DNA from: JAADFF01 sp013153035
Lineage (GTDB): Bacteria; Coprothermobacterota; Coprothermobacteria; Coprothermobacterales; JAADFF01
DNA: 64,000 nucleotides
Reading direction: 5' to 3' (one strand)
Assembly: GCA_026184435.1 (NCBI GenBank)
Contig: CP046447.1
Shown here: positions 33,827-43,417 of the stretch, piece after piece
How positions within the stretch are numbered: position 1 is the stretch's first letter
How the letters are laid out: the number at the start of each line of letters is the position of its first letter
Translations under genes and position numbers: made by a program
Notes under the pieces: generated by a model
What the model was told of the DNA's origin: nothing
The model's database searches: none
The model's input: the letters and a program-made list of their open reading frames with translations, nothing else

Positions 33827-34213
33827 TCATTCCTCCCCTATCATTCTCTTGTATTCATCGGCTGTCATAAGGTTCTCAAGTTCAGAAGGATCCTCAAGCT
33901 CAATAACGGCAATCCAACCATCACCATATGGATCCTCATTAATAAGTTCGGGGCGATCATTCAGCTCCTCGTTAACCTCAATAACCTTACCACTAACAGG
34001 GCTGTATACATCGGCAGCAGACTTAACAGATTCTACAACTGCCAGTGTATCACCTGCTGTTACCTCTTTACCAACCTCAGGAAGCTCAACAAACACAATG
34101 TCGCCAAGCTCAGACTGAGCGTGATCTGTAATACCTACACGTACCTTTTTTGGACCAATTTTCTCAACCCATTCGTGCTCCTCAGAATAGAGCAGGTTTT
34201 CTGGAAAATTCAC
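33827..34213 (-). CDS. gcvH: Glycine cleavage system H protein
   Basis: Lipoyl carrier that shuttles the aminomethyl group between P, T and L proteins. 128 residues with the lipoylation site Lys64 in VVESVKSAADVYSPVSG and the downstream INEDPYGDGWIAVI block. Good ribosome site AAGGAGGTGAAGAGG just upstream. No lipoate-attachment or lipoamide dehydrogenase gene is present in this cluster. Confidence 0.98.
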   Translation of the reverse strand: MNFPENLLYSEEHEWVEKIGPKKVRVGITDHAQSELGDIVFVELPEVGKEVTAGDTLAVVESVKSAADVYSPVSGKVIEVNEELNDRPELINEDPYGDGWIAVIELEDPSELENLMTADEYKRMIGEE

Positions 34214-34227
34214 CCCTCTTCACCTCC

Positions 34228-35319
34228 TTAAGAGTCTTTGCGGTATATAGGAAGCCCCACAACTTTGGCAGGATGGAGCTTTCCTCTTATTTCTACCATA
34301 ATTTCTGTACCTTTATCAAGTGTATACGGAATATACACCTGAGCAATACCGGCCCCCACTGCTGGGCCAAATGTTCCACTGGAAACATATCCTATCTCTT
34401 CATCCCCCTTATATATCTTACTACCATGACGAGGAATAGCACGATCAAGCATAACGATACCTGTACGACGAAGCAGCGGATCTTCCTCGATCTTCTTCTG
34501 TAGTGCCTCTTTACCAAGAAAAGACTTCTTTTTCATGCGAATAAACCTCATAAGGTTAGCCTCAACAGGTGTGGTGTTTTCGTCCATGTCTTCACCATAC
34601 AGCGGAAATCCTGCCTCTAATCTTAGCGAGTCTCTGGCACCAAGCCCACATGGCAAAACACCTTCATCTTTACCGGCCTCAAGAAGCACTTTCATCAGCT
34701 CTGGGCCTTTATCCCACTCTACAAGTATCTCAAAACCATCTTCACCTGTATAACCTGTACGAGCAATGGATACAGGCATCCCTGCAATCTTACCAAAGGC
34801 AAACCCGAAGAATGGAATTTCTCTAACATTAACATCTTCTGCAACTTTGGCAACGATATCTTCAGCTTTGGGTCCCTGTATAGCAACTAGAGACCACTGT
34901 GCAGATTCATCAATAAGTTCTACTTCTCTTTCACCTACATGCTTGGCAAGATGTGCAAAATCCTTCTCTACATTAGAAGCATTGACAATAAGCAGATACT
35001 CATCATCGGCAATACGGTAGAAGATAAGATCATCAACAATGCCGGCATTTTCATTGAGCATAGGGGTATACACTGCCTTACCCACCTTAACACTCTTTAC
35101 ACGAGAAGGCAGTACATAACCCAAGAACTCTACAGCATCCTTGCCTTTAACCCTAATCTCTCCCATATGTGACAAATCAAACACACCGGCATTTTGCCTG
35201 ACCGCCATATGTTCTTCCTTAATAGTTGTGTAGCGGACAGGCATCTCCCATCCCCCAAACTCTGTGAAACGAGCCCCCAACTCCTTGTGGAGGTCGTACA
35301 TCGCTGTACGTTTTACCAC
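34228..35319 (-). CDS. gcvT: Aminomethyltransferase (glycine cleavage T protein)
   Basis: Transfers the methylene group to tetrahydrofolate and releases ammonia. 363 residues beginning RTAMYDLHKELGARFTEFGGW, with GVFDLSHMGEI, RTGYTGEDGFE (folate-binding region) and GARDSLRLEAGFPLYG. The start lies 1 base after the stop of the upstream membrane-protein gene, so there is no room for a glycine riboswitch; regulation must come from farther upstream. Confidence 0.97.
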   Translation of the reverse strand: MVKRTAMYDLHKELGARFTEFGGWEMPVRYTTIKEEHMAVRQNAGVFDLSHMGEIRVKGKDAVEFLGYVLPSRVKSVKVGKAVYTPMLNENAGIVDDLIFYRIADDEYLLIVNASNVEKDFAHLAKHVGEREVELIDESAQWSLVAIQGPKAEDIVAKVAEDVNVREIPFFGFAFGKIAGMPVSIARTGYTGEDGFEILVEWDKGPELMKVLLEAGKDEGVLPCGLGARDSLRLEAGFPLYGEDMDENTTPVEANLMRFIRMKKKSFLGKEALQKKIEEDPLLRRTGIVMLDRAIPRHGSKIYKGDEEIGYVSSGTFGPAVGAGIAQVYIPYTLDKGTEIMVEIRGKLHPAKVVGLPIYRKDS

Positions 35320-35320
35320 A

Positions 35321-36979
35321 TTAGTCCCTCCTTTCTAAATCCCACAATGAGAAGAAAGATTGAAATACCACTCCAAGCTTATCATCGCTCAAAGGATATA
35401 TTACACCTCTTCCCTCAATCAATGTAGCCTTCCATGTTACTATGTTGATCAGTGCCAAACCATCTTTAGGGCCAGACACTGGAAATGCTACTACCCCTTC
35501 TTTCCACAGATACGGTGCCCCAATAAAAGTGGCGCTAAGGTTATCAAGCAACTTCTCCGTTTTCTCCATAACAAGATTGTCGGGAACAAAATCATCTGAT
35601 GCCCTCATAACCACAAGGGCATACTTCTTCTTATCTCTGATATTTCTATATGCAAGCACATAGACATCACCAGCAGGCGAGAGATAGATACGCTCGCCTT
35701 TATAACCTTCTGGCAATGCGATAGGCATTCTCAGTTGCTTAAATGTACCACCAACGCGGCCACTATAAAGATACACTTTATCATCTGTCAATAAGGCAAT
35801 TGTTGTATCATAGTTCTCCGCTTGTATAGACACATCTTTTAACTTGTCTAAAAAGGCATCAGATAAACCATCAAATGTACCCCATGAAGAATTAACAAAT
35901 GTAGATTTCAATACAAGCTTACCACCGGATAGATCTGGACTAACAAATGTTTTAGGACTATTCCAGTTAACACCTTCAATAGCAGGACTGGAAATTGTTG
36001 TAGCCTTATACCATTTATCCAGATACTTTGGAGTATCACCAGAAATGTCAAAAGCAATTCTTAGTGCTGAACCAACATCATTGGTAAACGCTATGAAATA
36101 TGTACCATCAGTCCAGTTCACCGATGCCATATCCCACACTCTATCAAATGGGAGTTTTATATCGGTATAAGTTTCTGTAGCAATATCGGTAATAGAAGAG
36201 ATATTCCACAGAGCAAGAGGTTCAATAAAACTCACTCCTGAACCAGTAGCACTTCCTGTTGAAGATGTTGTTTGCGTAGATGTATGTTCCACCTGTTTCT
36301 GTGTGGTGACCTTTAGTGAGTGGTGATACCAGATATACCACACACCTACAAGGAATATAAGTAAAAGCGCTACCCATACCGATGCTCTATGTCCATATTT
36401 CCTTGCCGCAATTTTGGGTGAGACCCTCGCTTTCTTTTTTTTCTCTCCAGATTTCCACACATCTTGAAAAGCATCCACAGTAATTCTCCAAGGTTTGCTC
36501 CCATCTTTCAGAACAATATCAAAGCTATCTTCGCCAGTAATAGGATATATAGAATATGAAATCTTGTAATTTTCATCTCCAGGTGACAATACATTCCAAC
36601 GGAGATAGTGGGTAAAGTCATATATAGGGTCAGTTAAACAGCGTTTCCTATGTGGAGCATTTTGAAAAACATGAAGTCCTCCTAACGGAAATGCATGAAC
36701 TTTTCCATCCGCAAACCATAGTATAACTCCCTTAGCCTTTCCTCCCTCTTTTCTCTTCTTTTCATGTATAGTCAGTAGCCACTGCTTAATATATTCAAAC
36801 ATGTCATCAGTACCTTCTAAAAACTGCTCTATAAGGGCGTCAATATCTTCTTCACTGACCCCTTTAAGAGCAAAAAAGAGCCACCCGCGGTCGGGTTGCT
36901 CTTCATTTTCATATAGGTCATAAACCCAACCGCTTGGTGGCTCAGAGGTATACAAACTGAGCTTAAGCAAATTTGCCAT
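35321..36979 (-). CDS. One-pass membrane protein with beta-rich outer domain (unknown)
   Basis: I do not recognise a named family. The 552-residue protein has a cytoplasmic-like N-terminal domain (1-180), a Lys-rich segment, one membrane helix (about 200-218), a Ser/Thr-rich linker (224-250) and a beta-rich C-terminal domain (255-552) with repeated strand pairs resembling a propeller. The N-terminal part contains GVILWFADGKVHAFPLGGLH and WNVLSPGDE, faintly like the PP2C blocks that hold a small strand-turn-strand and a PGD turn, but the metal-binding Asp motifs are absent. It would be a pseudophosphatase-like sensor at most; that is inference. Between thrS and gcvT. Confidence 0.8.
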   Translation of the reverse strand: MANLLKLSLYTSEPPSGWVYDLYENEEQPDRGWLFFALKGVSEEDIDALIEQFLEGTDDMFEYIKQWLLTIHEKKRKEGGKAKGVILWFADGKVHAFPLGGLHVFQNAPHRKRCLTDPIYDFTHYLRWNVLSPGDENYKISYSIYPITGEDSFDIVLKDGSKPWRITVDAFQDVWKSGEKKKKARVSPKIAARKYGHRASVWVALLLIFLVGVWYIWYHHSLKVTTQKQVEHTSTQTTSSTGSATGSGVSFIEPLALWNISSITDIATETYTDIKLPFDRVWDMASVNWTDGTYFIAFTNDVGSALRIAFDISGDTPKYLDKWYKATTISSPAIEGVNWNSPKTFVSPDLSGGKLVLKSTFVNSSWGTFDGLSDAFLDKLKDVSIQAENYDTTIALLTDDKVYLYSGRVGGTFKQLRMPIALPEGYKGERIYLSPAGDVYVLAYRNIRDKKKYALVVMRASDDFVPDNLVMEKTEKLLDNLSATFIGAPYLWKEGVVAFPVSGPKDGLALINIVTWKATLIEGRGVIYPLSDDKLGVVFQSFFSLWDLERRD

Positions 36980-36994
36980 ATCAGTTTCCTCTCC

Positions 36995-38935
36995 TTACTT
37001 GTTTATCCAAGATGGTGTTCTCTCTCTACTTGCTATTTCCGCTTTTATCTTCTCTACAAACTCACCTACAGGCATTGCTCCAACATCACCAAAATGTCTA
37101 TGTCTTACAGACACATTTCCTGCCTCCATCTCACGAGTACCAATAATAAGCATATACGGTATTTTCATCAGCTGAGCCTTTCTAATACGAGCACCAAGTT
37201 TGGCCCCTGTATCAAGATCAATAACAGCCCTTATCATCTGACTACGCAAGGTATTATATACCTCTTTGGCATAATCAACCTGGGCATCGGCTATTGGTAT
37301 AACTATAACCTGTTCTGGATGTAGCCATGTGGGAAATGCCCCTGCATACTGTTCAATAAGTGTGCCAAAGAAACGCTCAAAGGAACCAAGCAGTGCCCTG
37401 TGTATCATAACCGGTTCGTGCTCCTTGCCATCTGGCCCGATATATGTCATGCCAAAACGCCTTGGTAGGTTGAAGTCTAGCTGAACAGTTGCTGCCTGCC
37501 AGCTACGACCAATGGCATCTTTCAGTTTGATATCAATAGCCGGTCCATAGAACTTGGCCTCTCCTTCCATTCTCTTGTAAGGAAGTTTCATGTCTTCTAA
37601 AGCTTTGACAAGAGCCTTTTCTGCTATCTCCCAAATCTCATCTTCACCTACATAACCTTTTTTATTGGTGTCATCTCTTACAGATAGCTCTATGTCATAC
37701 TCATCAAATCCAAATGTACGGAACATAAACAGTGCAAGGTCCAAAACTTCTTTAATTTCATCTTCAATCTGATCTGGTGTACAGAAAACATGGGCATCAT
37801 CTTGGGTAAAACCTCTAACCCTCAGCAGTCCGTGAAGCACACCGCTCTTTTCATATCTATAAACGGTACCCATCTCTGCCCATCTTAGTGGCAACTCTTT
37901 ATAAGAACGTTGTCTACTCTTATATATCTGTATGTGGAATGGACAGTTCATAGGCTTCACCATATATTCATGTCCTTCAACATCCATTGGTGGAAACATA
38001 TTTTGCCTATAATGGTCAAGGTGACCAGAGATATCCCACAGATGAATCTTAGCTATGTGTGGTGTATAGACAAAGTCATATCCCCTTTGCCAGTGAACCT
38101 CTCTCCAAAAATCTTCAATAACCTTACGCACCATACCACCACGCGGGTGCCACAGCACAAGACCCGGTCCAATATCCTCCTGAATAGAGAACAAGTCCTG
38201 CTCTTTACCTATCTTCCTGTGGTCTCTGCGTATGGCCTCTTCACGCTGGTGAAGATATGCCTCAAGGTCTTCTTTCTTCGCCCACGCTGTACCGTATACA
38301 CGGGTTAGCATCTCTCTGTTTTCATCACCACGCCAGTAAGCACCACTGACAGACAGAAGCTTAAAGTGTTTGAGGAAACCGGTAGATGGAATGTGCGGAC
38401 CACGACACAGGTCTACAAAGTCTCCCTGCTTGTACAGAGACACTGTATCGCCCTCTATATCGTCAATAATCTCGAGCTTAAATATTTCACCGGCCTCCTT
38501 CATAATACGCTTTGCCTCTTCTTTAGAAACCTCGATGCGCTCAAAGGGATAATCTGCCTTGACAATATTCCTCATCTCTTCCTCTATCTTGGGAAGGTCT
38601 TCTGCAGAAATACCACCTGGAACAAGCATGTCATAGTAAAAACCATCTTTAATGGTTGGACCCACACCGAGCTTTACATCTTTTCCATACAAGTGCTTAA
38701 CAGCCTGAGCCATAATGTGGGCTGCAGAGTGTCTGAGAATATCAAGTCCTTCTTCACTGTCAATATAAATCCACTCTACATTTTCCCCGCCTGTTACTGT
38801 ATAAGAAAGGTCAACTGGTGTGCCATCAACCTTTGCCGCAATAATTTTCTTCTTCTTGCTTACAGGCACAAACTCAAATAGCTGTTTCTGTCCTTCAAAC
38901 TCATACTCTTTACCGTCAATCTTTACGACTGCCAT
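36995..38935 (-). CDS. thrS: Threonyl-tRNA synthetase
   Basis: Class II synthetase, 646 residues. TGS domain at the N-terminus, then the editing domain with HSAAHIMAQAV (zinc/His motif), then the catalytic domain with MNCPFHIQIY (zinc Cys), QDDAHVF (zinc His), MIHRALLGSFERF (motif 3) and the C-terminal anticodon-binding domain. ATG at 38935 is preceded by GGGGG 8 bases upstream. Preceded by a candidate promoter; no T-box-like leader is visible in the 62-base gap. Confidence 0.98.
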   Translation of the reverse strand: MAVVKIDGKEYEFEGQKQLFEFVPVSKKKKIIAAKVDGTPVDLSYTVTGGENVEWIYIDSEEGLDILRHSAAHIMAQAVKHLYGKDVKLGVGPTIKDGFYYDMLVPGGISAEDLPKIEEEMRNIVKADYPFERIEVSKEEAKRIMKEAGEIFKLEIIDDIEGDTVSLYKQGDFVDLCRGPHIPSTGFLKHFKLLSVSGAYWRGDENREMLTRVYGTAWAKKEDLEAYLHQREEAIRRDHRKIGKEQDLFSIQEDIGPGLVLWHPRGGMVRKVIEDFWREVHWQRGYDFVYTPHIAKIHLWDISGHLDHYRQNMFPPMDVEGHEYMVKPMNCPFHIQIYKSRQRSYKELPLRWAEMGTVYRYEKSGVLHGLLRVRGFTQDDAHVFCTPDQIEDEIKEVLDLALFMFRTFGFDEYDIELSVRDDTNKKGYVGEDEIWEIAEKALVKALEDMKLPYKRMEGEAKFYGPAIDIKLKDAIGRSWQAATVQLDFNLPRRFGMTYIGPDGKEHEPVMIHRALLGSFERFFGTLIEQYAGAFPTWLHPEQVIVIPIADAQVDYAKEVYNTLRSQMIRAVIDLDTGAKLGARIRKAQLMKIPYMLIIGTREMEAGNVSVRHRHFGDVGAMPVGEFVEKIKAEIASRERTPSWINK

Positions 38936-38967
38936 ATCAAGCGCCCCCTTTCAACTGCTATGCTACT

Positions 38968-38995
38968 ATTTTAAATCATTAATGAAAGAAAACAA
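38968..38995 (-). promoter_or_regulatory. Candidate promoter before thrS
   Basis: On the minus strand TTGTTT (38995-38990), a 16-base spacer and TAAAAT (38973-38968) match 4 and 5 of 6 consensus positions. It would start transcription near 38961, about 26 bases before the thrS ATG, and could drive thrS through the glycine cleavage genes. It begins right after the helicase stop codon. Confidence 0.45.
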
Positions 38996-38997
38996 CC

Positions 38998-40680
38998 TTA
39001 GTCTTCTTCTGCCACTTCAAGTCTTTCCTTTAGTGGGTCTACCGATTCTACAACATCTTCTGCATCTTCAAGGGCAAACACCCTGAATAGCTCAGGATCT
39101 CTCCTATTTATAGATTTTAACCATTTTAGCCTTTGTCTTGCAGCATATAATGTTTTACCACTGATACCACCTTTCTCCATCTTCTCCTCAAGTAGTGGCA
39201 AGGCAATCAGTGGATAGGCGTCTATCTCATAATATACACCATTCCAACCACCGGCAATATATGGAAGACCTGTTTCAAAGAACCAAGAGCGACCTTCTCT
39301 CCAGCCCTCCATAAGCTCATCACCCCAAGCCTTTAGCACATGACCGGCAAACTGATTTATAGGAATACCCGTTTGCTGTGAAAGGCTGAGAAGCACAGCT
39401 GCCACTCTCTTATAGTCTGCGGGGAACACCTTCATAGGCTCAGCACCATATGTAATACTGGCAAGAAAGGCATTCTCCTGTCTGGCCACCTTTCTCATTG
39501 TCTTTTTATCTGTCTTACCCGTTTCATACACGGCCTCTACAAATGGTCTGGGAGATGGCTGTGGCAGAAGCACAAATCTGGGCTTAGCCTCCTTAAGCAT
39601 CCGGGCCACCCACTTGTGTACGCTCTTTTTAAATCCACCAATAAGACCAACATCAGACAGTCCCGGTCTTCCTGCCCTTCCCGCCATCTGTAAAAACTCA
39701 TTGGCAGTATAAGGCGTTCCATCGTATCTACGAGAAGAGTTAAACACAACGACATCAGCTGGCATGTTAACACCATACGCCAGCGTTGTTGTACCTACAA
39801 CAACATCAACCACACCTTCTCTAAATGCTATTTCCATGGCTATCTTCTCACCTGGTAGGAGATTACCGTGATGCATTCCTACTCCCCTTTTTATAAGCTT
39901 AGCCCTTATATATCCAGATCTCTCGCCACCAACATCTTCAAGAATCTCCTTAAACCTTTTCCACTTACTTCTCACAGGAACTCTGTAAGATGCTATCTTC
40001 CGTGCTACCTCAAATGCCTCTTTATAAGAATTGACAAACACCAGTGCCTTCCTGAGTTTCTTCATGGAAAATGGATTTCTCGGCACTTTCAGTGGTACCG
40101 GTCTTTTAGTATGCACATACAGGGCAGGCTTCTTGGCCGCCAGCGATGATAAAAACTCTAACACCTCATCCATCTCTTCCCTTGTTGGAGCCAGCGTAGC
40201 CGTTAGTAGCATAGGTATGGCGTCCATATCTGCCTCACCCATCATAAGGAGCACTTCGGCAAATGTACGAGCCCTATCGGGGCTAATAGAGACATAGTGC
40301 ACCTCATCAAATACAACAAGAGAGTGCTGCATCAGTCCCGGAGAGTTTCTTAGTATCTCCGTTGTTACCATTAGAAGTTGACTGGATGTGTTGACATCAA
40401 CATCGCCGGTAATAATACCGGGTTCCACCCCTTCAAGCATAGAGTACTTCAGTTCCATAAACCGCTCATTAGATATGGCCTTTAGGGGAGATGCGTATAT
40501 CACCCTTCGCCCCTGCCGAAGTCCCCTTTTCATCATCTCATAGGCAACAGGCGTCTTACCCGCACCTGTTGGAGCTACAACAGCAAGCATATGCTTTCCA
40601 TCCATATGAGAAGAGAGATAATCTACTGCCTCTCTTTGCCATTTTCTCAAATTAATCTTTTTTCCATATATGTTATACAT
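38998..40680 (-). CDS. Ski2/Hel308-like superfamily 2 helicase
   Basis: A 560-residue DExH helicase with Q-like RKWQREAVDYL, Walker A APTGAGKTPVA, DEVHYVS (motif II), LLTATLAP (motif III), ALVFVNSYKEA, GVGMHHGNLLPGEK, VVVGTTTLAYGVNMPA (motif V) and FLQMAGRAGRPG (motif VI). This motif set is of the Ski2/Hel308 type, best known from archaea and eukaryotes. The C-terminal 180 residues have no recognised ratchet or accessory domain. ATG at 40680 follows GGAGGTGA; the longer open frame reaching 41055 is the antisense of ahcY. Divergent from ahcY. Confidence 0.88.
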   Translation of the reverse strand: MYNIYGKKINLRKWQREAVDYLSSHMDGKHMLAVVAPTGAGKTPVAYEMMKRGLRQGRRVIYASPLKAISNERFMELKYSMLEGVEPGIITGDVDVNTSSQLLMVTTEILRNSPGLMQHSLVVFDEVHYVSISPDRARTFAEVLLMMGEADMDAIPMLLTATLAPTREEMDEVLEFLSSLAAKKPALYVHTKRPVPLKVPRNPFSMKKLRKALVFVNSYKEAFEVARKIASYRVPVRSKWKRFKEILEDVGGERSGYIRAKLIKRGVGMHHGNLLPGEKIAMEIAFREGVVDVVVGTTTLAYGVNMPADVVVFNSSRRYDGTPYTANEFLQMAGRAGRPGLSDVGLIGGFKKSVHKWVARMLKEAKPRFVLLPQPSPRPFVEAVYETGKTDKKTMRKVARQENAFLASITYGAEPMKVFPADYKRVAAVLLSLSQQTGIPINQFAGHVLKAWGDELMEGWREGRSWFFETGLPYIAGGWNGVYYEIDAYPLIALPLLEEKMEKGGISGKTLYAARQRLKWLKSINRRDPELFRVFALEDAEDVVESVDPLKERLEVAEED

Positions 40681-40780
40681 ATATTCACCTCCATCTTTTA
40701 TATAAGATACAATAACATGCCAGTTTATAAGTAAATATATACCTCGTGCTAAACTTATGGTATGAAGGGAGGGATACAAA
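40681..40780. promoter_or_regulatory. Divergent intergenic region, helicase / ahcY
   Basis: This 100-base A/T-rich gap must hold promoters for both strands. I see GGGAGGG 7 bases before the ahcY ATG and GGAGGTGA before the helicase ATG, several TATAxx-like stretches, but no clear -35/-10 pair. No SAH or SAM riboswitch structure is apparent. Confidence 0.4.
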
Positions 40781-42019
40781 ATGGCACATGTTAAAGATAT
40801 ATCACTGGCACCGCACGGTTGGAAAAAGATAAACTGGGTGAAAGCCCATATGAAAGTTATGCCCCTTGTAAAAAAGAGGCTTGATGAAAAAGGCATCTTT
40901 AAAGGCGTTCGCATAGGTATGTCTATACACCTCGAGGCAAAAACGGCATACCTTGCCCTGACATTAAAGGAGTTGGGGGCATTCGTTGCCATAACATCGT
41001 CAAATCCACTGTCCACCCAAGATGATGTAGCAGCAGCCCTTGCTGATGCTGGCATTGAGGTGTTTGCATGGCGTGGAGAAACACCAGAAGAATATATGGA
41101 AAATCAGAGGAATGTTCTTCGCACAGAACCTAACCTCATACTTGACGACGGACTTGACCTGACAACGACCGTATCCAATGAAATGCCACACCTGGCCAAA
41201 AACATATGGGGAGCATCTGAAGAAACCACCACAGGCGTGCATAGGGCCCGCGCCCTTGCTCAGGCAGGCAAGCTTCCCTATCCACTCATCGCACTTAACG
41301 ATGCATATATCAAGTATCTATTTGATAACAGATATGGCACAGGTGAAAGTGTACCTGTTGCCATTTCCAGAGGCACAAACCTACTTATTGCAGGCAAAAC
41401 CGCCGTTATAGCCGGCTATGGCTGGTGTGGTCGAGGGGTTGCAAGAGTCATGAAAGGTATGGGAGCTCACACCATTGTTACAGAGGTAGACCCCATCAGA
41501 GCTCTTGAGGCCATATACGATGGACACCAGGTCATGACAATGGATGAGGCAGCAAAGATTGGAGATATCTTTGTTACAACAACAGGAATGAAAGATGTCA
41601 TTACCGGTAGACATCTGGAATCCATGAAAGATGGTGCCATACTGAGCAACGCCGGGCATTTCAATGTAGAGATAGATGTCAAGTATTTAGAGGAAAATGC
41701 CTTAGAAAAGTGGGAAGCCCGTGACAATGTCATGGCATACAAACTGAAAAGTGGAAATACTGTATACCTTCTTGGTGAGGGTAGACTTGTTAACCTTGTT
41801 GTAGGCGATGGTCACCCAGCAGAGATTATGGATCTGTCTTTCTCCGCACAAATGTTTGCACTTGCATACATTATAGAAAACAAAGGAAAACTGGAAAACA
41901 AGGTCTATGAGTTTCCTCATCAGTACAGTATAGAAATAGCCAAGCATAAACTGCAGAGCATGAACATTCAAATAGATTCACTGACAAAGGAGCAAATAGA
42001 GTATCTAAGTAGGTGGTAA
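40781..42019 (+). CDS. ahcY: S-adenosylhomocysteinase (short thermophile type)
   Basis: Hydrolyses S-adenosylhomocysteine to adenosine and homocysteine. 412 residues, the short form known from Thermotoga and archaea. It has IGMSIHLEAKTAYLAL at the N-terminus, NLILDDGLDLTTTVSNEMP, the NAD-binding GYGWCGRGVARVMKGMGA, DIFVTTTGMKDVITGRH and LSNAGHFNVEID. It works downstream of MetK-dependent methylation (metK at 51 kb). Ribosome site GGGAGGG. Followed after 1 base by the potassium transporter gene. Confidence 0.95.
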   Translation: MAHVKDISLAPHGWKKINWVKAHMKVMPLVKKRLDEKGIFKGVRIGMSIHLEAKTAYLALTLKELGAFVAITSSNPLSTQDDVAAALADAGIEVFAWRGETPEEYMENQRNVLRTEPNLILDDGLDLTTTVSNEMPHLAKNIWGASEETTTGVHRARALAQAGKLPYPLIALNDAYIKYLFDNRYGTGESVPVAISRGTNLLIAGKTAVIAGYGWCGRGVARVMKGMGAHTIVTEVDPIRALEAIYDGHQVMTMDEAAKIGDIFVTTTGMKDVITGRHLESMKDGAILSNAGHFNVEIDVKYLEENALEKWEARDNVMAYKLKSGNTVYLLGEGRLVNLVVGDGHPAEIMDLSFSAQMFALAYIIENKGKLENKVYEFPHQYSIEIAKHKLQSMNIQIDSLTKEQIEYLSRW

Positions 42020-42020
42020 T

Positions 42021-43406
42021 ATGGCAAAGGGTAAACTCGATCCAGTAACAGAGGCAAGACGCAACATTGTAATGGGTTTTTTAGCCGTCATACTAACGGG
42101 AACTGTTCTTCTTATGCTTCCCATATCACAGGCCCAGGGTAAATTGACAAACTTTCTTGATGCCCTCTTCACATCTACATCCGCCGTGTGTGTTACAGGT
42201 CTTGTAGTGAAAGATACGGGCACATACTTCTCATTTTTTGGGCAGCTCATCATACTTCTACTTATACAAATAGGTGGTTTGGGCTATGTTACTATGATGA
42301 CCCTGATATACCTTGCCCGTGGTGATCAAGTGGGGCTGAGACAAAAGATATCTGTAGCCGTTCAGCTTAACAAACCAGACTTTGGTGGCGTTACCAATCT
42401 TCTCTTGTTTTCTCTAAAAGTTTCTCTATTCTTCGAAGTCATAGGAGCTTTTTTACTATCTTTTAGGTTTATACCGCAATTTGGCCCTGTTGAAGGACTA
42501 TGGGCTTCTATATTTCACTCTGTATCTGCATTCAACAACGCCGGATTTGATATTATGGGAGGCTTTAAATCCCTTATAGACTATGTATCAGACCCATTGG
42601 TAAATATTACTATCATGGGTCTCATTATTGCAGGTGGATTGGGTTTCATCGTATGGGAAGAACTCCTTGAATATTCAAAGTCATTTATAGCCGGCCTTAA
42701 GGGTGAAGGTAGACGTATGAAGATAAATGACCTATCCATTCATACCCGCATTGTCATTTCAGCAACGGTAGTGCTCATTATTGTGCCGGCTATCATGCTT
42801 CTCATCTTTGAATGGGTTAATCCCCATACCATCGGCAACCTTCCTCTTAGTGGCAAACTCTGGGCATCACTATTTCAGGCAGTCACCCCTAGAACAGCTG
42901 GTTTTGCCACACTGGATATGAGTAAGATGATGCTTCCCAGCATACTGCTTATAACCTTCCTCATGTTTGTTGGTGGTTCACCTGGAGGTACAGCTGGTGG
43001 TATTAAGACAACAACATTTGTAGTAGTACTCCAGTATCTACAAAGCATTATGCAAAATAAAAAAGCCGTTATACTCAGAAGCAGACGTATAGCAGAGGAC
43101 ACTGTAAGACTGGCACTAGCCATATTCATACTTCAGCTCATAACAGTTAGCATTAGCATATTGTTCCTTAGTATAGCCATGCCTAACTCTCCGTTTGAAG
43201 ATATCTTCTTTGAAGCATTCTCAGCTATCGGAACGGTAGGTCTGTCAAGGGGCCTAACAACACAGCTTAACAGCCTCGGCAAGGTTATAATAATAATAAC
43301 AATGTTTATGGGTAGAGTTGGAACCATATCTATACTGGCAGGCTATATCTTCACACCAACTAGAGAACTTTACACTCTACCTGAAGACGATATAGCCGTA
43401 AGCTGA
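42021..43406 (+). CDS. ktrB: Potassium transporter subunit, KtrB/TrkH family
   Basis: Membrane subunit for K+ uptake, 461 residues, with four repeated membrane-pore-membrane units. The pore signatures are TSTSAVCVTGL, SVSAFNNAGFD, QAVTPRTAGFA and SAIGTVGLSRG, each with the selectivity glycine. It needs a cytoplasmic RCK subunit (KtrA/TrkA), which is absent from this window; instead the next gene encodes a PilZ-membrane protein 11 bases downstream. ATG overlaps the ribosome-site end of ahcY. Confidence 0.95.
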   Translation: MAKGKLDPVTEARRNIVMGFLAVILTGTVLLMLPISQAQGKLTNFLDALFTSTSAVCVTGLVVKDTGTYFSFFGQLIILLLIQIGGLGYVTMMTLIYLARGDQVGLRQKISVAVQLNKPDFGGVTNLLLFSLKVSLFFEVIGAFLLSFRFIPQFGPVEGLWASIFHSVSAFNNAGFDIMGGFKSLIDYVSDPLVNITIMGLIIAGGLGFIVWEELLEYSKSFIAGLKGEGRRMKINDLSIHTRIVISATVVLIIVPAIMLLIFEWVNPHTIGNLPLSGKLWASLFQAVTPRTAGFATLDMSKMMLPSILLITFLMFVGGSPGGTAGGIKTTTFVVVLQYLQSIMQNKKAVILRSRRIAEDTVRLALAIFILQLITVSISILFLSIAMPNSPFEDIFFEAFSAIGTVGLSRGLTTQLNSLGKVIIIITMFMGRVGTISILAGYIFTPTRELYTLPEDDIAVS

Positions 43407-43417
43407 GGTGAAAGTGT

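Noticed and set aside
34228..35320. Possible glycine riboswitch before gcvT
   Set aside because: Only one base separates gcvT from the preceding gene, leaving no leader; no tandem aptamer-like structure is seen.
38936..38997. Possible T-box leader before thrS
   Set aside because: The gap is 62 bases, too short for a T-box, and has no specifier or antiterminator features.
40681..40780. Sigma-54-like TGGCATG element in the helicase/ahcY gap
   Set aside because: TGGCATG is present on the minus strand, but the following TTGC box is TTGT at the wrong spacing. No enhancer or activator gene is nearby.
40681..41055. Open frame extending the helicase by 125 codons upstream
   Set aside because: It is the antisense of the ahcY start; a strong ribosome site (GGAGGTGA) precedes the ATG at 40680, and the helicase motifs begin right after it.
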